Shown: in pieces, positions 1 through 8,216 of the stretch
How positions within the stretch are numbered: position 1 is the stretch's first letter
Layout of the letters: every line of letters begins with the position of its first letter
Assembly (NCBI GenBank): GCA_024688505.1
Contig: JAILDZ010000015.1
Span: 1 to 46,715 of the forward strand
Length of the DNA stretch: 46,715 bases
Source of the DNA: Lachnospiraceae bacterium
GTDB lineage: Bacteria > Bacillota > Clostridia > Lachnospirales > Lachnospiraceae
Direction of reading: 5' to 3'
Translations under genes and position numbers: made by a program
Notes under the pieces: generated by a model
Told to the model about the DNA's origin: nothing
The model's input: the letters and a program-made list of their open reading frames with translations, nothing else
Database searches by the model: none

Positions 1-75
1 TAAAGGTCATAATAGATTCCTGTCCTTTAGCATATACCAGGCCAGGATATGATTGGCCTGCTCAAAGTTACCCTG
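1..75. repeat. Left arm of a 75-bp perfect inverted repeat
   Basis: These 75 bases are the exact reverse complement of positions 1057-1131, the last codons of the NUDIX gene plus six bases. Identity stops sharply at base 76. The repeat may extend left of the window. It supplies an unrelated C-terminal tail to the dus reading frame, which suggests either an inverted duplication or an assembly artefact at a sequence end. Confidence 0.95.
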
Positions 76-449
76 CTTTCTTTTTCTTCAAATACACGGT
101 CAAAGAAGGAGCGCAGCTTATCAGGCTCCATCAGCATGCCGGCCCCTTTTCTTTTGGCAGTAACAGTACCTGACGGGCATCCTGTGTTCAGGTTTACTTC
201 CTTATATCCTGCTTCTTTTAAGACATAAAGTGCCCAAATGAAATCTTCCGGATTATTGGTGAGTACCTGTGGCACCAGGTCCGGCTGAAAGGGTGTATAT
301 TCTTTTTTCTCACTTCCATGAAATTTATGTGTGTGATTTGCAGAAAGAAAAGGGGTATAGAACCTGTCTATACCGCTAAAATGTTTTTTATATACATTAC
401 GGAAGGTGACTGTAGTGATGCCTTCCATAGGTGCCATTGCTATATACAT
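27..449 (-). pseudogene. dus: tRNA-dihydrouridine synthase (Dus), 3'-truncated and chimeric
   Basis: Dus enzymes are FMN-dependent and reduce uridine to dihydrouridine in tRNA. The N-terminal half of a TIM-barrel Dus is clear: MAPMEG at residues 5-10, and NTGCPSG with the catalytic-type cysteine at about residue 91, followed by the KRKGAG stretch. The start at 449 gives the usual Dus N-terminus; a GGAG lies rather far upstream (about 13 nt). The protein would be 140 residues against about 310-330 for the family. Homology ends at base 76; residues after EEKE are encoded by the inverted copy of the NUDIX tail and run to a stop at 27. The barrel's second half and the FMN phosphate site are missing, so the product as written is not functional. 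Whether the break is real or an assembly join cannot be decided here. Confidence 0.8.
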
Positions 450-522
450 AATAAAAACAGTTCTCCTATTCGAGAGAATTCTATTATAATAAACGGGATA
501 ATTCAACGGAGGATATGTAAGC

Positions 523-1125
523 ATGATATATGATAAAAGAGAAGATCTGAAATGGGAAGAAGTGAAAGTGGATCATGTGATCTCTGATGAATGGATGGAT
601 CTCAGAAAATCCAGATTCCGCTTTCCTGACGGAAAAGAATTTGAGCCCTATTATTCATACAGCAGGAGGAGCTTTGTGGTGGTAGTGGCAAGAGATACAG
701 AAGGGAAGTTCTTATGTGTCCGTCAGTTCAGATACGGAATAAAAAAAGTGACCACTGAGTTTACTGCGGGAGGACTGGAAAGAGGAGACGGAAGAGAATA
801 TGCCTTCGGGGATTCCATCGAAGACTACGAAGATGCCCTTTCTGCAGCCAAACGTGAACTGCTGGAAGAAACAGGGTATGCATCAGTTGAGTGGACGCAC
901 ATTATCACTGTACCTTCCAATGCCACTATAGCTGATAATTATGCATTCATATATTTTGCCGATAACTGCAGAAAAGTGGCAGAACAATCTCTTGATGAAA
1001 CGGAGTATCTTAATGTAGAACTCCATTCTGCCGAAGAGATAGAAGAACTCATAAGACAGGGTAACTTTGAGCAGGCCAATCATATCCTGGCCTGGTATAT
1101 GCTAAAGGACAGGAATCTATTATGA
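523..1125 (+). CDS. NUDIX hydrolase, ADP-ribose pyrophosphatase-like
   Basis: A 200-residue NUDIX protein. The NUDIX helix lies at about residues 96-119, with the core AAKRELLEETGY holding the metal-binding glutamates E112, E115 and E116. The glycine of the box is one residue further from the first glutamate than in the strict consensus. Length and the upstream beta-rich half resemble ADP-ribose/nucleotide-sugar pyrophosphatases of the cytosol, but the substrate cannot be fixed from sequence. The start has a GGAGG about 10 nt upstream. A TATAAT at 485-490 could be its -10 box; no good -35 is seen. The gene is divergent from the dus fragment and convergent with the EamA gene, with 3 bp between stop codons. 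Its last 69 coding bases lie in the right arm of the 75-bp inverted repeat. Confidence 0.85.
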   Translation: MIYDKREDLKWEEVKVDHVISDEWMDLRKSRFRFPDGKEFEPYYSYSRRSFVVVVARDTEGKFLCVRQFRYGIKKVTTEFTAGGLERGDGREYAFGDSIEDYEDALSAAKRELLEETGYASVEWTHIITVPSNATIADNYAFIYFADNCRKVAEQSLDETEYLNVELHSAEEIEELIRQGNFEQANHILAWYMLKDRNLL

Positions 1126-1131
1126 CCTTTA
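1057..1131. repeat. Right arm of the 75-bp perfect inverted repeat
   Basis: Reverse complement of positions 1-75 without a mismatch. This copy lies in its natural context: it encodes the last residues of the NUDIX protein in frame and ends with the stop of the convergent EamA gene. It is therefore probably the parental copy. Confidence 0.95.
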
Positions 1132-1989
1132 TGCATGCTTTCTGTTCAATAAGAACATGCTTACGGAAGCGATACAGATGATGGCATATCCTATGAAACT
1201 TAGATAATCAGGCATTTCTCCCAGGAATATCATGCCCAGAATAGTGGCAAAGATGATCTGAGTATAGTCATATACGGATATGGATGCCGCAGGCGCATGG
1301 GCATAGGCTGCAGTGATGGAAAACTGACCTCCCGTGGCAGCTACTCCGGCTAAAAGCAGGAATCCTATCTGCCAGAGCTTAGGCATCACAAATACCGGAA
1401 TGGATAAGGGTATGGATACTATACATGTGAACATGGAAAAGAAGAATACCACAAAGGGTCCGGGTACTCCGTGCTTTGTGGCCAGTCTCACATTGGTATA
1501 GGCAAGACCGGCGCCAAGACCGCCCATCAGTCCTATGAAGGCCGCAAAGAGATTCAGATCATTTCCGCCCGGCTTTAAGATAAAAAGTGCTCCTATGAAT
1601 GCTGCTGTGACGCAGGCTATCTGATAAGGACGCACTTTTTCTTTTATAAGTATGTAGGAGAACAGAACCGCAAAAAACGGTGACAGTTTATTCAGCATAT
1701 TGGCGTCCGCTATGACAAGGTGATCAATGGCATAGAAGTTACAAAACACTCCGGCAGCTCCGGCAATGGATCGCCCCAGCAGGTATTTAAGGTTTGAGTT
1801 ATCTCCCCAGGATAGAGGGATATGATTCCTTTTCAGAACACCGTATGCAAAAAACAATGCCACCAGATTTCGAAAGAAGCTTTTTTCAAAGGCCGGCAGG
1901 TCTCCGGACAGACGTACAAACAGCGTCATCAGAGAAAAAAAGAACGCCGCAGAGATCACATAAATTACACCCTTATTCTTATCAGTCAT
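1129..1989 (-). CDS. EamA/DMT-family transporter
   Basis: A 286-residue, strongly hydrophobic protein with about ten predicted membrane helices arranged as two similar halves of five, the drug/metabolite transporter fold. The motif LNKLSPFFAVLFSYILIKE in the first half and YTQIIFATILGMIFLGE in the second are the typical EamA repeats. Substrate unknown; family members export metabolites, amino acids or purines. A longer in-frame start at 2085 exists, but the ATG at 1989 has a GGAG seven bases upstream and begins with the usual short charged segment before helix 1, so it is chosen. It is transcribed divergently from the chemoreceptor gene from an overlapping promoter region. Confidence 0.85.
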   Translation of the reverse strand: MTDKNKGVIYVISAAFFFSLMTLFVRLSGDLPAFEKSFFRNLVALFFAYGVLKRNHIPLSWGDNSNLKYLLGRSIAGAAGVFCNFYAIDHLVIADANMLNKLSPFFAVLFSYILIKEKVRPYQIACVTAAFIGALFILKPGGNDLNLFAAFIGLMGGLGAGLAYTNVRLATKHGVPGPFVVFFFSMFTCIVSIPLSIPVFVMPKLWQIGFLLLAGVAATGGQFSITAAYAHAPAASISVYDYTQIIFATILGMIFLGEMPDYLSFIGYAIICIASVSMFLLNRKHA

Positions 1990-2004
1990 GTTATTCTCCA
2001 AAGT

Positions 2005-2051
2005 TTGTATATTAATTGAAAAATGATATAATAAATAGCATCTGATGTAAA
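2005..2051. promoter_or_regulatory. Overlapping divergent promoters, EamA gene / chemoreceptor gene
   Basis: Plus strand: TTGTAT (2005-2010), 16 bp, TATAAT (2027-2032) toward the chemoreceptor. Minus strand: TTTACA (complement of 2046-2051), 17 bp, TATCAT (complement of 2023-2028) toward the EamA gene. The two -10 boxes overlap, so RNA polymerase could probably occupy only one at a time. Read by eye from hexamer matches; not tested. Confidence 0.5.
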
Positions 2052-2118
2052 TACAGAATAGAAAGGTATAGTAATTAAAAAGCATAGGGGTTATAGATAC
2101 ATAGAAGGGAGGCTACCT

Positions 2119-4182
2119 ATGAAAAATATGCGAATAGGAAAGAAGATCACGCTGATCATCTCTATTGTAATAATCATCGGTCTGGCAGCGCTGATCACAA
2201 TCTCCATTAATCTGATGAGGTCCACAATGACATCATCCACTGAATCCAGGCTAGTCGAACTTGCCGATGCCAGGGCCACGCTCGTAGATAATTATTTCGA
2301 TGCCTACAGGCTGTATGGTGCAGGATTTGCATCGTCCCAGGTGGTTAAAGATGCCTGTCTTCACCCTGATGACAAGGAAAAAATAGCTGCCGCTCAGGCG
2401 TATGCCGATGCATATTCAGCCACCAGAGAAGGCATGGAAGGCCTGTTTATCACTACCATGGATACCATGGTGATCGTTCACACTAACCGCGATGCCATCG
2501 GTGCTCCGGCAAACAGCGATCCGGCTGCCATAGCCGCTCTTCCCGATGACGTGGCAAATCACGGCGGACAGTGGGTGAAAGGACTGGTTCCTTCCACAGC
2601 CACAGGTCAGGTGGTGGCAGTTCTTTACTGCGGCGTATATGATGACAATGGTAACACCATAGGTTTCGTGGGAAGCGCATGCTTCATAGACGAACTTCAG
2701 AATACCGTATACAATATGTCAATTAACGGCATGGATAATGCTGACATATTCCTTATGTCATCTGCCAGAAAGAATTATATCTTTGCTCCGGATCCTGAGA
2801 TGCTCGGTACAGAGATCACATACGAATCTCATCTTGGTGCCATGGAAAATGCGGTAGCAAACGGTTCCGGCATTTCTCTGGTAAATGACGGAGACGGTGT
2901 GAAGCGCTGGATGGCTTATTCCGCTATACCGGAATATGACGCAGTTCTCTTGATCTGTGATCCCGAAAGCGATGTGATGGGAAGCGTGAATTCTCTTTCC
3001 ATACTTATGCTTCTCCTCGGTATTGCAATTCTTGTGATTACTCTGGTGGCCACGATCATAGTTACAGGTGCAATATCAAAGGATATTCAGAAAGTAAGCG
3101 GTATCATCAAAGATATCGGTACACTTGATCTTACAAATGCAAAGAGACTCAGTGTATTCAAAGGACGTAAAGACGAGGTGGGAGAGATCGCTGATGCAGC
3201 CGGCACTCTTACCAGAGCGGTAGAAGAATCGGTTCTTTCTCTCAGGACGTGTTCCGAAAACCTGCAGAATGGCTCCAAGCAGCTTTCCGAGAATTCAAAA
3301 GCCACGCTGGAATCCATTACCCAAGTGGATCTGGCAGTTCAGGAAATCGCAGAAGGTGCTACAGCTCAGTCTGCTGAGACCCAGAATGCTACAGACTCTG
3401 TTAAGGATATCGGAGATATGGTCTCCAATACCAAAGAACAGACAGAGAAACTTAAAGAATCTTCAGTGGCCATGCGTGAATCTTCCAGACAGGCCAGAGA
3501 GATCCTTGAAAAACTGGGAGAGGTCAATGAAAAGACCAAGGCCGCAGTGGATGCCATGTATGAACAGACCAGTCATACCAGTGCATCGGCAGATGAAATA
3601 TCACAGGCTTCCGAGCTTATTTCTTCCATCGCATCACAGACCAACCTGCTTTCACTGAATGCTTCCATAGAAGCTGCAAGAGCGGGAGAAGCCGGAAAGG
3701 GATTTGCAGTGGTGGCTGACGAGATCGGTAATCTGGCCACTCAGACATCTGAATCCACTAAGCAGATAGAAGATGTGATCAAGGAACTCATCGAGAACTC
3801 CAAGAAGTCTATGGAGACAATGGATGAGGTGAAAGCCATTATCGAACAGCAGACAAACTATGTGGATGAGACACAGAAGATATTCGGTGCCGTGGAAAGC
3901 GAGATAGATTCTTCACTTTCCGGCATAGATGATATTGTGGATACAGTAGACCGTCTGGATCAGGTGCGCGAAACTGTGGTAGGTGTTGTTGAGAATCTCT
4001 CAAGCATAGCAGAGAATAATGCTGCAGGTACAGAAGAGACATCGGCATCTACATCGGTTGTAAACTCCATGATGGAAGAGGTGTCCGGTATCGCCAGCAA
4101 GATCTCGAACATCGCTGTGGATGTGCAGAAAGACGTGGACGTATTCGTGGTAAATGAGACCATGGAAGACCTTCCCGAATAG
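2119..4182 (+). CDS. Methyl-accepting chemotaxis protein with dCACHE-type sensor
   Basis: A 687-residue transmembrane chemoreceptor. Membrane helix 1 covers about residues 11-33; an extracellular sensor of about 255 residues with CACHE character follows; helix 2 is at 294-317; then HAMP (about 318-370) and the long cytoplasmic coiled-coil signalling domain. The hairpin tip with [18 protein letters not shown] at about 513-530 is the signature that binds CheA and CheW. No CheR-tethering pentapeptide is visible at the C-terminus (ends EDLPE). The gene is a single transcription unit with its own promoter and terminator. No cheA/cheW is in the window; a cheR lies at 14566. Ligand unknown; CACHE receptors often sense organic acids, amino acids or amines. 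The start has GGGAGG upstream. Confidence 0.95.
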   Translation: MKNMRIGKKITLIISIVIIIGLAALITISINLMRSTMTSSTESRLVELADARATLVDNYFDAYRLYGAGFASSQVVKDACLHPDDKEKIAAAQAYADAYSATREGMEGLFITTMDTMVIVHTNRDAIGAPANSDPAAIAALPDDVANHGGQWVKGLVPSTATGQVVAVLYCGVYDDNGNTIGFVGSACFIDELQNTVYNMSINGMDNADIFLMSSARKNYIFAPDPEMLGTEITYESHLGAMENAVANGSGISLVNDGDGVKRWMAYSAIPEYDAVLLICDPESDVMGSVNSLSILMLLLGIAILVITLVATIIVTGAISKDIQKVSGIIKDIGTLDLTNAKRLSVFKGRKDEVGEIADAAGTLTRAVEESVLSLRTCSENLQNGSKQLSENSKATLESITQVDLAVQEIAEGATAQSAETQNATDSVKDIGDMVSNTKEQTEKLKESSVAMRESSRQAREILEKLGEVNEKTKAAVDAMYEQTSHTSASADEISQASELISSIASQTNLLSLNASIEAARAGEAGKGFAVVADEIGNLATQTSESTKQIEDVIKELIENSKKSMETMDEVKAIIEQQTNYVDETQKIFGAVESEIDSSLSGIDDIVDTVDRLDQVRETVVGVVENLSSIAENNAAGTEETSASTSVVNSMMEEVSGIASKISNIAVDVQKDVDVFVVNETMEDLPE

Positions 4183-4203
4183 AGTGCGATCTGTATTAAA
4201 TGA

Positions 4204-4240
4204 GGGGGCAGAGACAGTAGTTTCTGTCCCCTTATTTTTA
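4204..4240 (+). terminator. Rho-independent terminator of the chemoreceptor gene
   Basis: GGGGCAGAGAC and GTTTCTGTCCCC form an 11-bp stem with one bulged T and an AGTA loop, followed by TTATTTTTA. It lies 22 bases after the stop codon. Confidence 0.8.
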
Positions 4241-4263
4241 TATAAAATTAAGTCTTAAATTCA

Positions 4264-4292
4264 TTGAAAAACTTTACAACTTCTAGTATATT
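4264..4292 (+). promoter_or_regulatory. Predicted sigma-70-type promoter of the decarboxylase cluster
   Basis: TTGAAA (4264-4269), 17-bp spacer, TATATT (4287-4292), about 50 bases before the carboxyltransferase start. It follows directly after the chemoreceptor terminator, so it is the natural start of the 4345-8024 transcript. Confidence 0.55.
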
Positions 4293-4344
4293 AGACGATA
4301 ACTGAAAATTTTTTCAAATTTAAAATATATGGAGGAGTAATTGC

Positions 4345-5721
4345 ATGAGTGATGTAATGAACAGTCCCGCAAGATCACGTATTGAGAGCTTGCTGGACGA
4401 GAACAGCTTTGTGGAGCTGGGAGCCATGGTCACATCCAGAAGCACAGACTTTTCATCCAATGAAAAGAAAGCTTCTGACGGAGTGATCACAGGTCACGGA
4501 CTAATTGACGGCAAGCTGGTATTTGTATACAGCCAGGATCCGTCAGTCTTGAACGGAACTATAGGTGAAATGCATGCCAAAAAGATCCTTTCTGTCTATG
4601 ACATGGCTCTTAAGATGGGTGCACCGGTGATAGGTATCATTGATTCCAAGGGCGTGCGCCTTCAGGAAAGCGTAGATGCGCTTGAGAGCATGGGAGCAAT
4701 GATTGCTAAGGCAGTGAAGGCTTCCGGCGTAGTATCACAGATAGCTGTGGTATATAACTGTGGCGGCGGGCTTTCCGCACTTCCTTCTATGGCAGATTTT
4801 GTCTTTGTTGAGAAAAACGGCAGCTTTTTCGTTAATTCTCCGGATACGATAGAAGGAAACAGCAAGGATAAACTGAACACAGCATCTGCTGAGTTCCAGT
4901 TTAAGGCAGGAAATGCAGACTTTATCGGAGATGAGGCTTCAATATTTGAAGCTGTTCGCTCACTCTTTATGCTTCTACCGGGTTCCAATATGGAGAACGG
5001 TAATGTGGAAGAATGCCTGGATGATCTGAACAGAGCTTCCGATGTGGCAGGCAAGACTGATAACCTTGCAGAATTCATGAAGGAACTTTCCGATAACCAT
5101 GTATTCTTTGAAGCTATCGCAGGCTATGCAAAGAGTCTTGTGACCGGTCTTATTAAGCTTAACGGAATGACAGTGGGCGCGGTTGGAAACCAGGATGAGA
5201 TCCTTACCTCCGAGGCGTGCGAAAAGGCTACTGCATTTGTAAAATACTGTGATGCATTTGATATTCCGGTTCTTACACTTACAAATCTTTCCGGATATGA
5301 GTCATCCGTAGACGGTGAGATGGATCTTATGCATCAGATGAGCCTTATGGCTGCTGCTTTTGCAGGAGCTACAGTGCCGAAGATCAACCTGATCATAAAG
5401 AAGGCTGTGGGTTCTGCATATGTACTTATGAATTCCAAGTCTCTCGGTGCAGATCTCACATATGCATTCCCCGATGCAGAGATGGGTATCATGGATGCAG
5501 GTAAGGCAGCAAAGATCCTTTCCGAGTCCTTAAGCGGAGAGATCGGTGACATAGAAGCCGACTTCGAGAAGAACTGCAGCGGTGTGGAAAATGCCGGCAG
5601 ACGCGGATATATCGACCGGATCATTAATCCGGAAGATGCCAGAAAGTATCTTATCGCCGGATTTGAAATGCTCTTCAACAAGTCCGATGAGACTTATTAC
5701 AAGAAGCACAGTGCTAAATAA
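4345..5721 (+). CDS. MmdA/12S-like acyl-CoA (biotin) carboxyltransferase
   Basis: A 458-residue crotonase-fold carboxyltransferase of the PccB/MmdA/transcarboxylase-12S family. It would move a carboxyl group between a carboxylated acyl-CoA such as methylmalonyl-CoA and biotin on the small carrier encoded at 6501. N- and C-terminal halves each show the expected glycine-rich oxyanion region: NCGGGLSALPSMADF at about 138-152 and VGSAYVLMNSKSLGAD at about 354. It is shorter than the usual ~510 residues, and the C-half segment that normally reads MGAKGA is MDAGKAA, so it is a divergent member. First gene of a cluster with OadG-, biotin- and OadB-type genes, which favours the decarboxylase/sodium-pump alpha role. 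Start has GGAGGAG at good spacing. Substrate is inferred. Confidence 0.85.
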   Translation: MSDVMNSPARSRIESLLDENSFVELGAMVTSRSTDFSSNEKKASDGVITGHGLIDGKLVFVYSQDPSVLNGTIGEMHAKKILSVYDMALKMGAPVIGIIDSKGVRLQESVDALESMGAMIAKAVKASGVVSQIAVVYNCGGGLSALPSMADFVFVEKNGSFFVNSPDTIEGNSKDKLNTASAEFQFKAGNADFIGDEASIFEAVRSLFMLLPGSNMENGNVEECLDDLNRASDVAGKTDNLAEFMKELSDNHVFFEAIAGYAKSLVTGLIKLNGMTVGAVGNQDEILTSEACEKATAFVKYCDAFDIPVLTLTNLSGYESSVDGEMDLMHQMSLMAAAFAGATVPKINLIIKKAVGSAYVLMNSKSLGADLTYAFPDAEMGIMDAGKAAKILSESLSGEIGDIEADFEKNCSGVENAGRRGYIDRIINPEDARKYLIAGFEMLFNKSDETYYKKHSAK

Positions 5722-5738
5722 TAATGAAAGGTGAACTC

Positions 5739-6479
5739 ATGAAAAAGAAACATATTTTAATAACATGTATCTTATCTGTGCTTCTCCTTTTTACTGCATG
5801 CGGACAGTCGGACGGACCGGAGCTTTATAACGGACACGACAGTGATTACTGGGAACAGATGTGTAAATCACTGGTGGTGGAAGTGGAAAGCATGACCCCC
5901 GATGAAATGCAGCAATACTATGACGGACTGGCACAGACCAAGAATGATGAAACCGCAAAGATCATGCACGAGATGCTGGGAAACTGGATAGAATACAGAC
6001 CGGTGCTCGGCGAGATCCAGGATTTCAAAGATTTCAAGATCGAAAAAACAGGAAAGACCATTACAGCCACTTTAGGTCTCGACTATTCAAAGAGAGATGC
6101 TGATTTTGTGTATGTAATGAGCACTGTCTCCCAGGATGTGACAGCTATCAATCTGCAGCCACAGTACACCATGGGCGAGACAATGAAAAAAGCAGGCATG
6201 AATACCATCATGGGCATATCCATCGTATTCTGTATGCTTGCAATAATGAGTGTGATCATCTATTGCTTTAAATTCATTTCCGTATTAGAGGAAAAGGCTA
6301 AGAATAAAGGAAATAAGGCAGAAGATAAGGGAGCAGCGGTGACGGCTGCTGTATCCGAAGCAAATGCCGTATCCACAGATGATACAGAACTTATTGCAGT
6401 TATCGCAGCGGCCATAGCTGCTGCCACAGGAACATCTACAGACGATTTCGTAGTGCGTTCCATTAAGAGAAGGTTTTAA
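5739..6479 (+). CDS. OadG-like subunit with lipoprotein signal
   Basis: A 246-residue membrane protein. It starts with a lipoprotein-type signal (KKK, hydrophobic run, FTAC, cysteine 21), has an extracytoplasmic domain of about 140 residues, a membrane helix around residues 151-173, a cytoplasmic alanine-rich linker, and the tail IAAAIAAATGTSTDDF-VVRSIKRRF typical of clostridial OadG/decarboxylase gamma-delta proteins. OadG-type subunits hold the complex together and anchor it to the pump. An in-frame ATG at 5724 exists, but the AAAGGTG before 5739 and the KKK start favour 5739. It sits between the carboxyltransferase and biotin-carrier genes. The outward domain makes it larger than simple OadG (about 80-130 residues). 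Confidence 0.75.
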   Translation: MKKKHILITCILSVLLLFTACGQSDGPELYNGHDSDYWEQMCKSLVVEVESMTPDEMQQYYDGLAQTKNDETAKIMHEMLGNWIEYRPVLGEIQDFKDFKIEKTGKTITATLGLDYSKRDADFVYVMSTVSQDVTAINLQPQYTMGETMKKAGMNTIMGISIVFCMLAIMSVIIYCFKFISVLEEKAKNKGNKAEDKGAAVTAAVSEANAVSTDDTELIAVIAAAIAAATGTSTDDFVVRSIKRRF

Positions 6480-6500
6480 TCAGATAGGAGGATAAAATCC

Positions 6501-6854
6501 ATGAAAAATTATGAAATCACAGTTAACGGAACCACTTATGATGTGACCGTAGAAGAAAAGGGCGGCAGCATCTCATCAGCTCCCGCAGCAGCTGCAGCAC
6601 CGAAGGCAGCACCGAAGAAAGCAGCATCAGGTGCAGCCGGAAGTGTTAAGATCGAAGCCGGTGCAGCCGGAAAGGTATTTAAGATCGAGGCCGGTGTGGG
6701 CACTGCTGTAAAGAAGGGTGACACAGTACTGGTACTTGAAGTTATGAAGATGGAGACTCCGGTAGTGGCTCCTCAGGACGGTACCGTAGCTTCCATAGAC
6801 GTGACAGAAGGCCAGCAGGTAGAGGCAGGCGCACTTCTTGCTACTCTTAATTAA
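6501..6854 (+). CDS. Biotin carrier protein (decarboxylase gamma / 1.3S-like)
   Basis: A 117-residue biotinyl protein. The N-terminus is a short docking segment, residues 27-47 form an Ala/Pro/Lys-rich flexible linker, and the C-terminal biotinyl domain carries EVMKMETPV with the biotin-accepting lysine at 83. The biotin arm shuttles carboxyl groups between the carboxyltransferase site(s) and the membrane pump OadB. TAGGAGG precedes the start. It lies 21 bases after the OadG-like gene and 21 bases before oadB, so these are surely co-transcribed. The length matches transcarboxylase 1.3S and malonate/methylmalonyl-CoA decarboxylase carriers. Confidence 0.95.
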   Translation: MKNYEITVNGTTYDVTVEEKGGSISSAPAAAAAPKAAPKKAASGAAGSVKIEAGAAGKVFKIEAGVGTAVKKGDTVLVLEVMKMETPVVAPQDGTVASIDVTEGQQVEAGALLATLN

Positions 6855-6875
6855 GGTCTGTAAAGGAGAAAAAAC

Positions 6876-8024
6876 ATGAGCTATATTGCAGAAACACTTT
6901 CAAATCTTCTGCATCAGACCGCATTTGCAAATCTCACTGTCGGAAACTTTGTTATGATCCTGGTAGCTTGCGGATTCTTGTATCTGGCTATACACCATGG
7001 CTTTGAACCGCTTCTTCTGGTGCCTATCGCTTTCGGTATGCTCCTGGTGAATATCTATCCGGATATCATAGCTTCTCCCGAAGAGACGTCAAACGGTGTG
7101 GGAGGTTTACTGTATTATTTCTATTCCCTGGATGAGTGGTCCATCTTGCCTTCACTTATATTCATGGGCGTAGGAGCGATGACAGACTTCGGTCCGCTTA
7201 TTGCAAACCCTGTCAGCTTTCTGCTGGGTGCTGCAGCACAGATCGGTATCTTCACCGCATATCTTTTAGCAATCTTACTGGGATTCAACGATGAGGCTGC
7301 TGCTGCGGTATCTATTATCGGTGGTGCAGACGGTCCTACATCTATATTCCTGGCAGGCAAGCTGGGGCAGAGCTCTCTCATGGGCCCCATAGCAGTGGCG
7401 GCATATTCATATATGTCTCTTGTGCCCATTATTCAGCCCCCTATCATGAAGCTTTTTACCACCAAGAAGGAAAGAGCCATAAAGATGGAGAACCTTCGTC
7501 CGGTTTCCAAACTGGAGAGAATACTTTTCCCCATCATCGTTACTATCATTGTATGTCTGGTGCTTCCCACCACAGCTCCTCTTGTAGGTATGCTGATGCT
7601 GGGTAATCTTTTCAGAGAATCAGGCGTGGTACGTCAGCTCACAGAGACAGCCAGCAACGCCATGATGTATATCGTGGTCATCCTGCTTGGTACTTCCGTG
7701 GGTGCATCCACCAGTGCTGAAGCATTCCTGAACTGGACCACCATTAAGATCGTAATCCTGGGTCTGGTAGCTTTTATCATCGGAACCGCAGGCGGTGTGC
7801 TTCTCGGAAAACTGCTTTGCTTTATCACCGGAGGAAAGATAAATCCTCTGATCGGATCGGCAGGAGTGTCCGCAGTGCCTATGGCGGCCCGTGTATCCCA
7901 GAAAGTGGGAGCGGAAGAAGATCCTACAAACTTCCTGCTCATGCATGCCATGGGACCAAACGTGGCCGGTGTTATCGGTACTGCTGTGGCTGCGGGTGTG
8001 TTTATGGCAATATTCGGCGTATAG
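6876..8024 (+). CDS. oadB: Sodium-pumping decarboxylase beta subunit (OadB/MmdB)
   Basis: A 382-residue polytopic membrane protein with about nine to eleven helices. The re-entrant segment IGGADGPTSIFLAGKLG (about residues 148-164) contains the aspartate and serine/threonine residues known in this family for Na+ and proton coupling. OadB decarboxylates carboxybiotin and uses the energy to export Na+. Further conserved parts are the VGTSVGAST-like segment and the C-terminal MHAMGPNVAGVIG. Start has AAAGGAG upstream. It ends the first part of the cluster; a structured 192-nt spacer separates it from the 5S-like gene. Sodium specificity is taken from the family. Confidence 0.93.
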   Translation: MSYIAETLSNLLHQTAFANLTVGNFVMILVACGFLYLAIHHGFEPLLLVPIAFGMLLVNIYPDIIASPEETSNGVGGLLYYFYSLDEWSILPSLIFMGVGAMTDFGPLIANPVSFLLGAAAQIGIFTAYLLAILLGFNDEAAAAVSIIGGADGPTSIFLAGKLGQSSLMGPIAVAAYSYMSLVPIIQPPIMKLFTTKKERAIKMENLRPVSKLERILFPIIVTIIVCLVLPTTAPLVGMLMLGNLFRESGVVRQLTETASNAMMYIVVILLGTSVGASTSAEAFLNWTTIKIVILGLVAFIIGTAGGVLLGKLLCFITGGKINPLIGSAGVSAVPMAARVSQKVGAEEDPTNFLLMHAMGPNVAGVIGTAVAAGVFMAIFGV

Positions 8025-8216
8025 AATGTTGTTGATCAAAAGACAGCATGCAGATTTATCTGCATTGATGGCTTTTGATCAGACAGCTTAACGGGAAATG
8101 AGCATGGAGTGCGGTAGTGCGAAATGCGAATTCCCGTAGAATTGCGAAAGTGCGAAGCACGGAGCAATTCGTATTCTATACGTACTTGAAATTAAATTTA
8201 TAAGGAGGAAAAACTA
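8025..8216 (+). other. Structured intercistronic region with three nested hairpins
   Basis: The 192-base gap has no gene but dense dyad symmetry. Hairpin 1: TGATCAAAAG (8033-8042) pairs with 8072-8081 and encloses ATGCAGA/TCTGCAT (8048-8054 with 8059-8065, loop TTTA). Hairpin 2: ACGGGAA (8091-8097) with 8131-8137, enclosing GCAT/ATGC. Hairpin 3: GAATTGC (8139-8145) with 8164-8170, enclosing GTGC-GAA-GCAC (8150-8160). The unit TGCGAA recurs four times. No T-run follows any stem, so a standard terminator is unlikely; mRNA stabilisation, processing or a cis-regulatory RNA fits better. GGAGG of the next gene is at 8204-8208. Confidence 0.75.

Noticed and set aside
461-490. TTCTC/GAGAA dyad with TATAAT between dus and the NUDIX gene as an operator
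   Set aside because: Arms are only five bases and no -35 fits; too weak to call.
4313-4325. TGAAAA-TT-TTTTCA palindrome as terminator or operator
   Set aside because: A/T-only arms are expected by chance in this AT-rich leader, and no stable stem forms.
4620-5080. Long antisense frame in the carboxyltransferase gene (4662-5078)
   Set aside because: Serine/proline-rich shadow; the plus-strand product is clear.
7620-8039. 139-codon open frame antisense to oadB
   Set aside because: Rich in H, S and C, no ribosome site, no recognisable domain; it mirrors codon bias of oadB.
8025-8216. Known riboswitch or tRNA in the oadB-5S spacer
   Set aside because: No T-loop, CCA end or conserved riboswitch core could be recognised; reported only as structured RNA.
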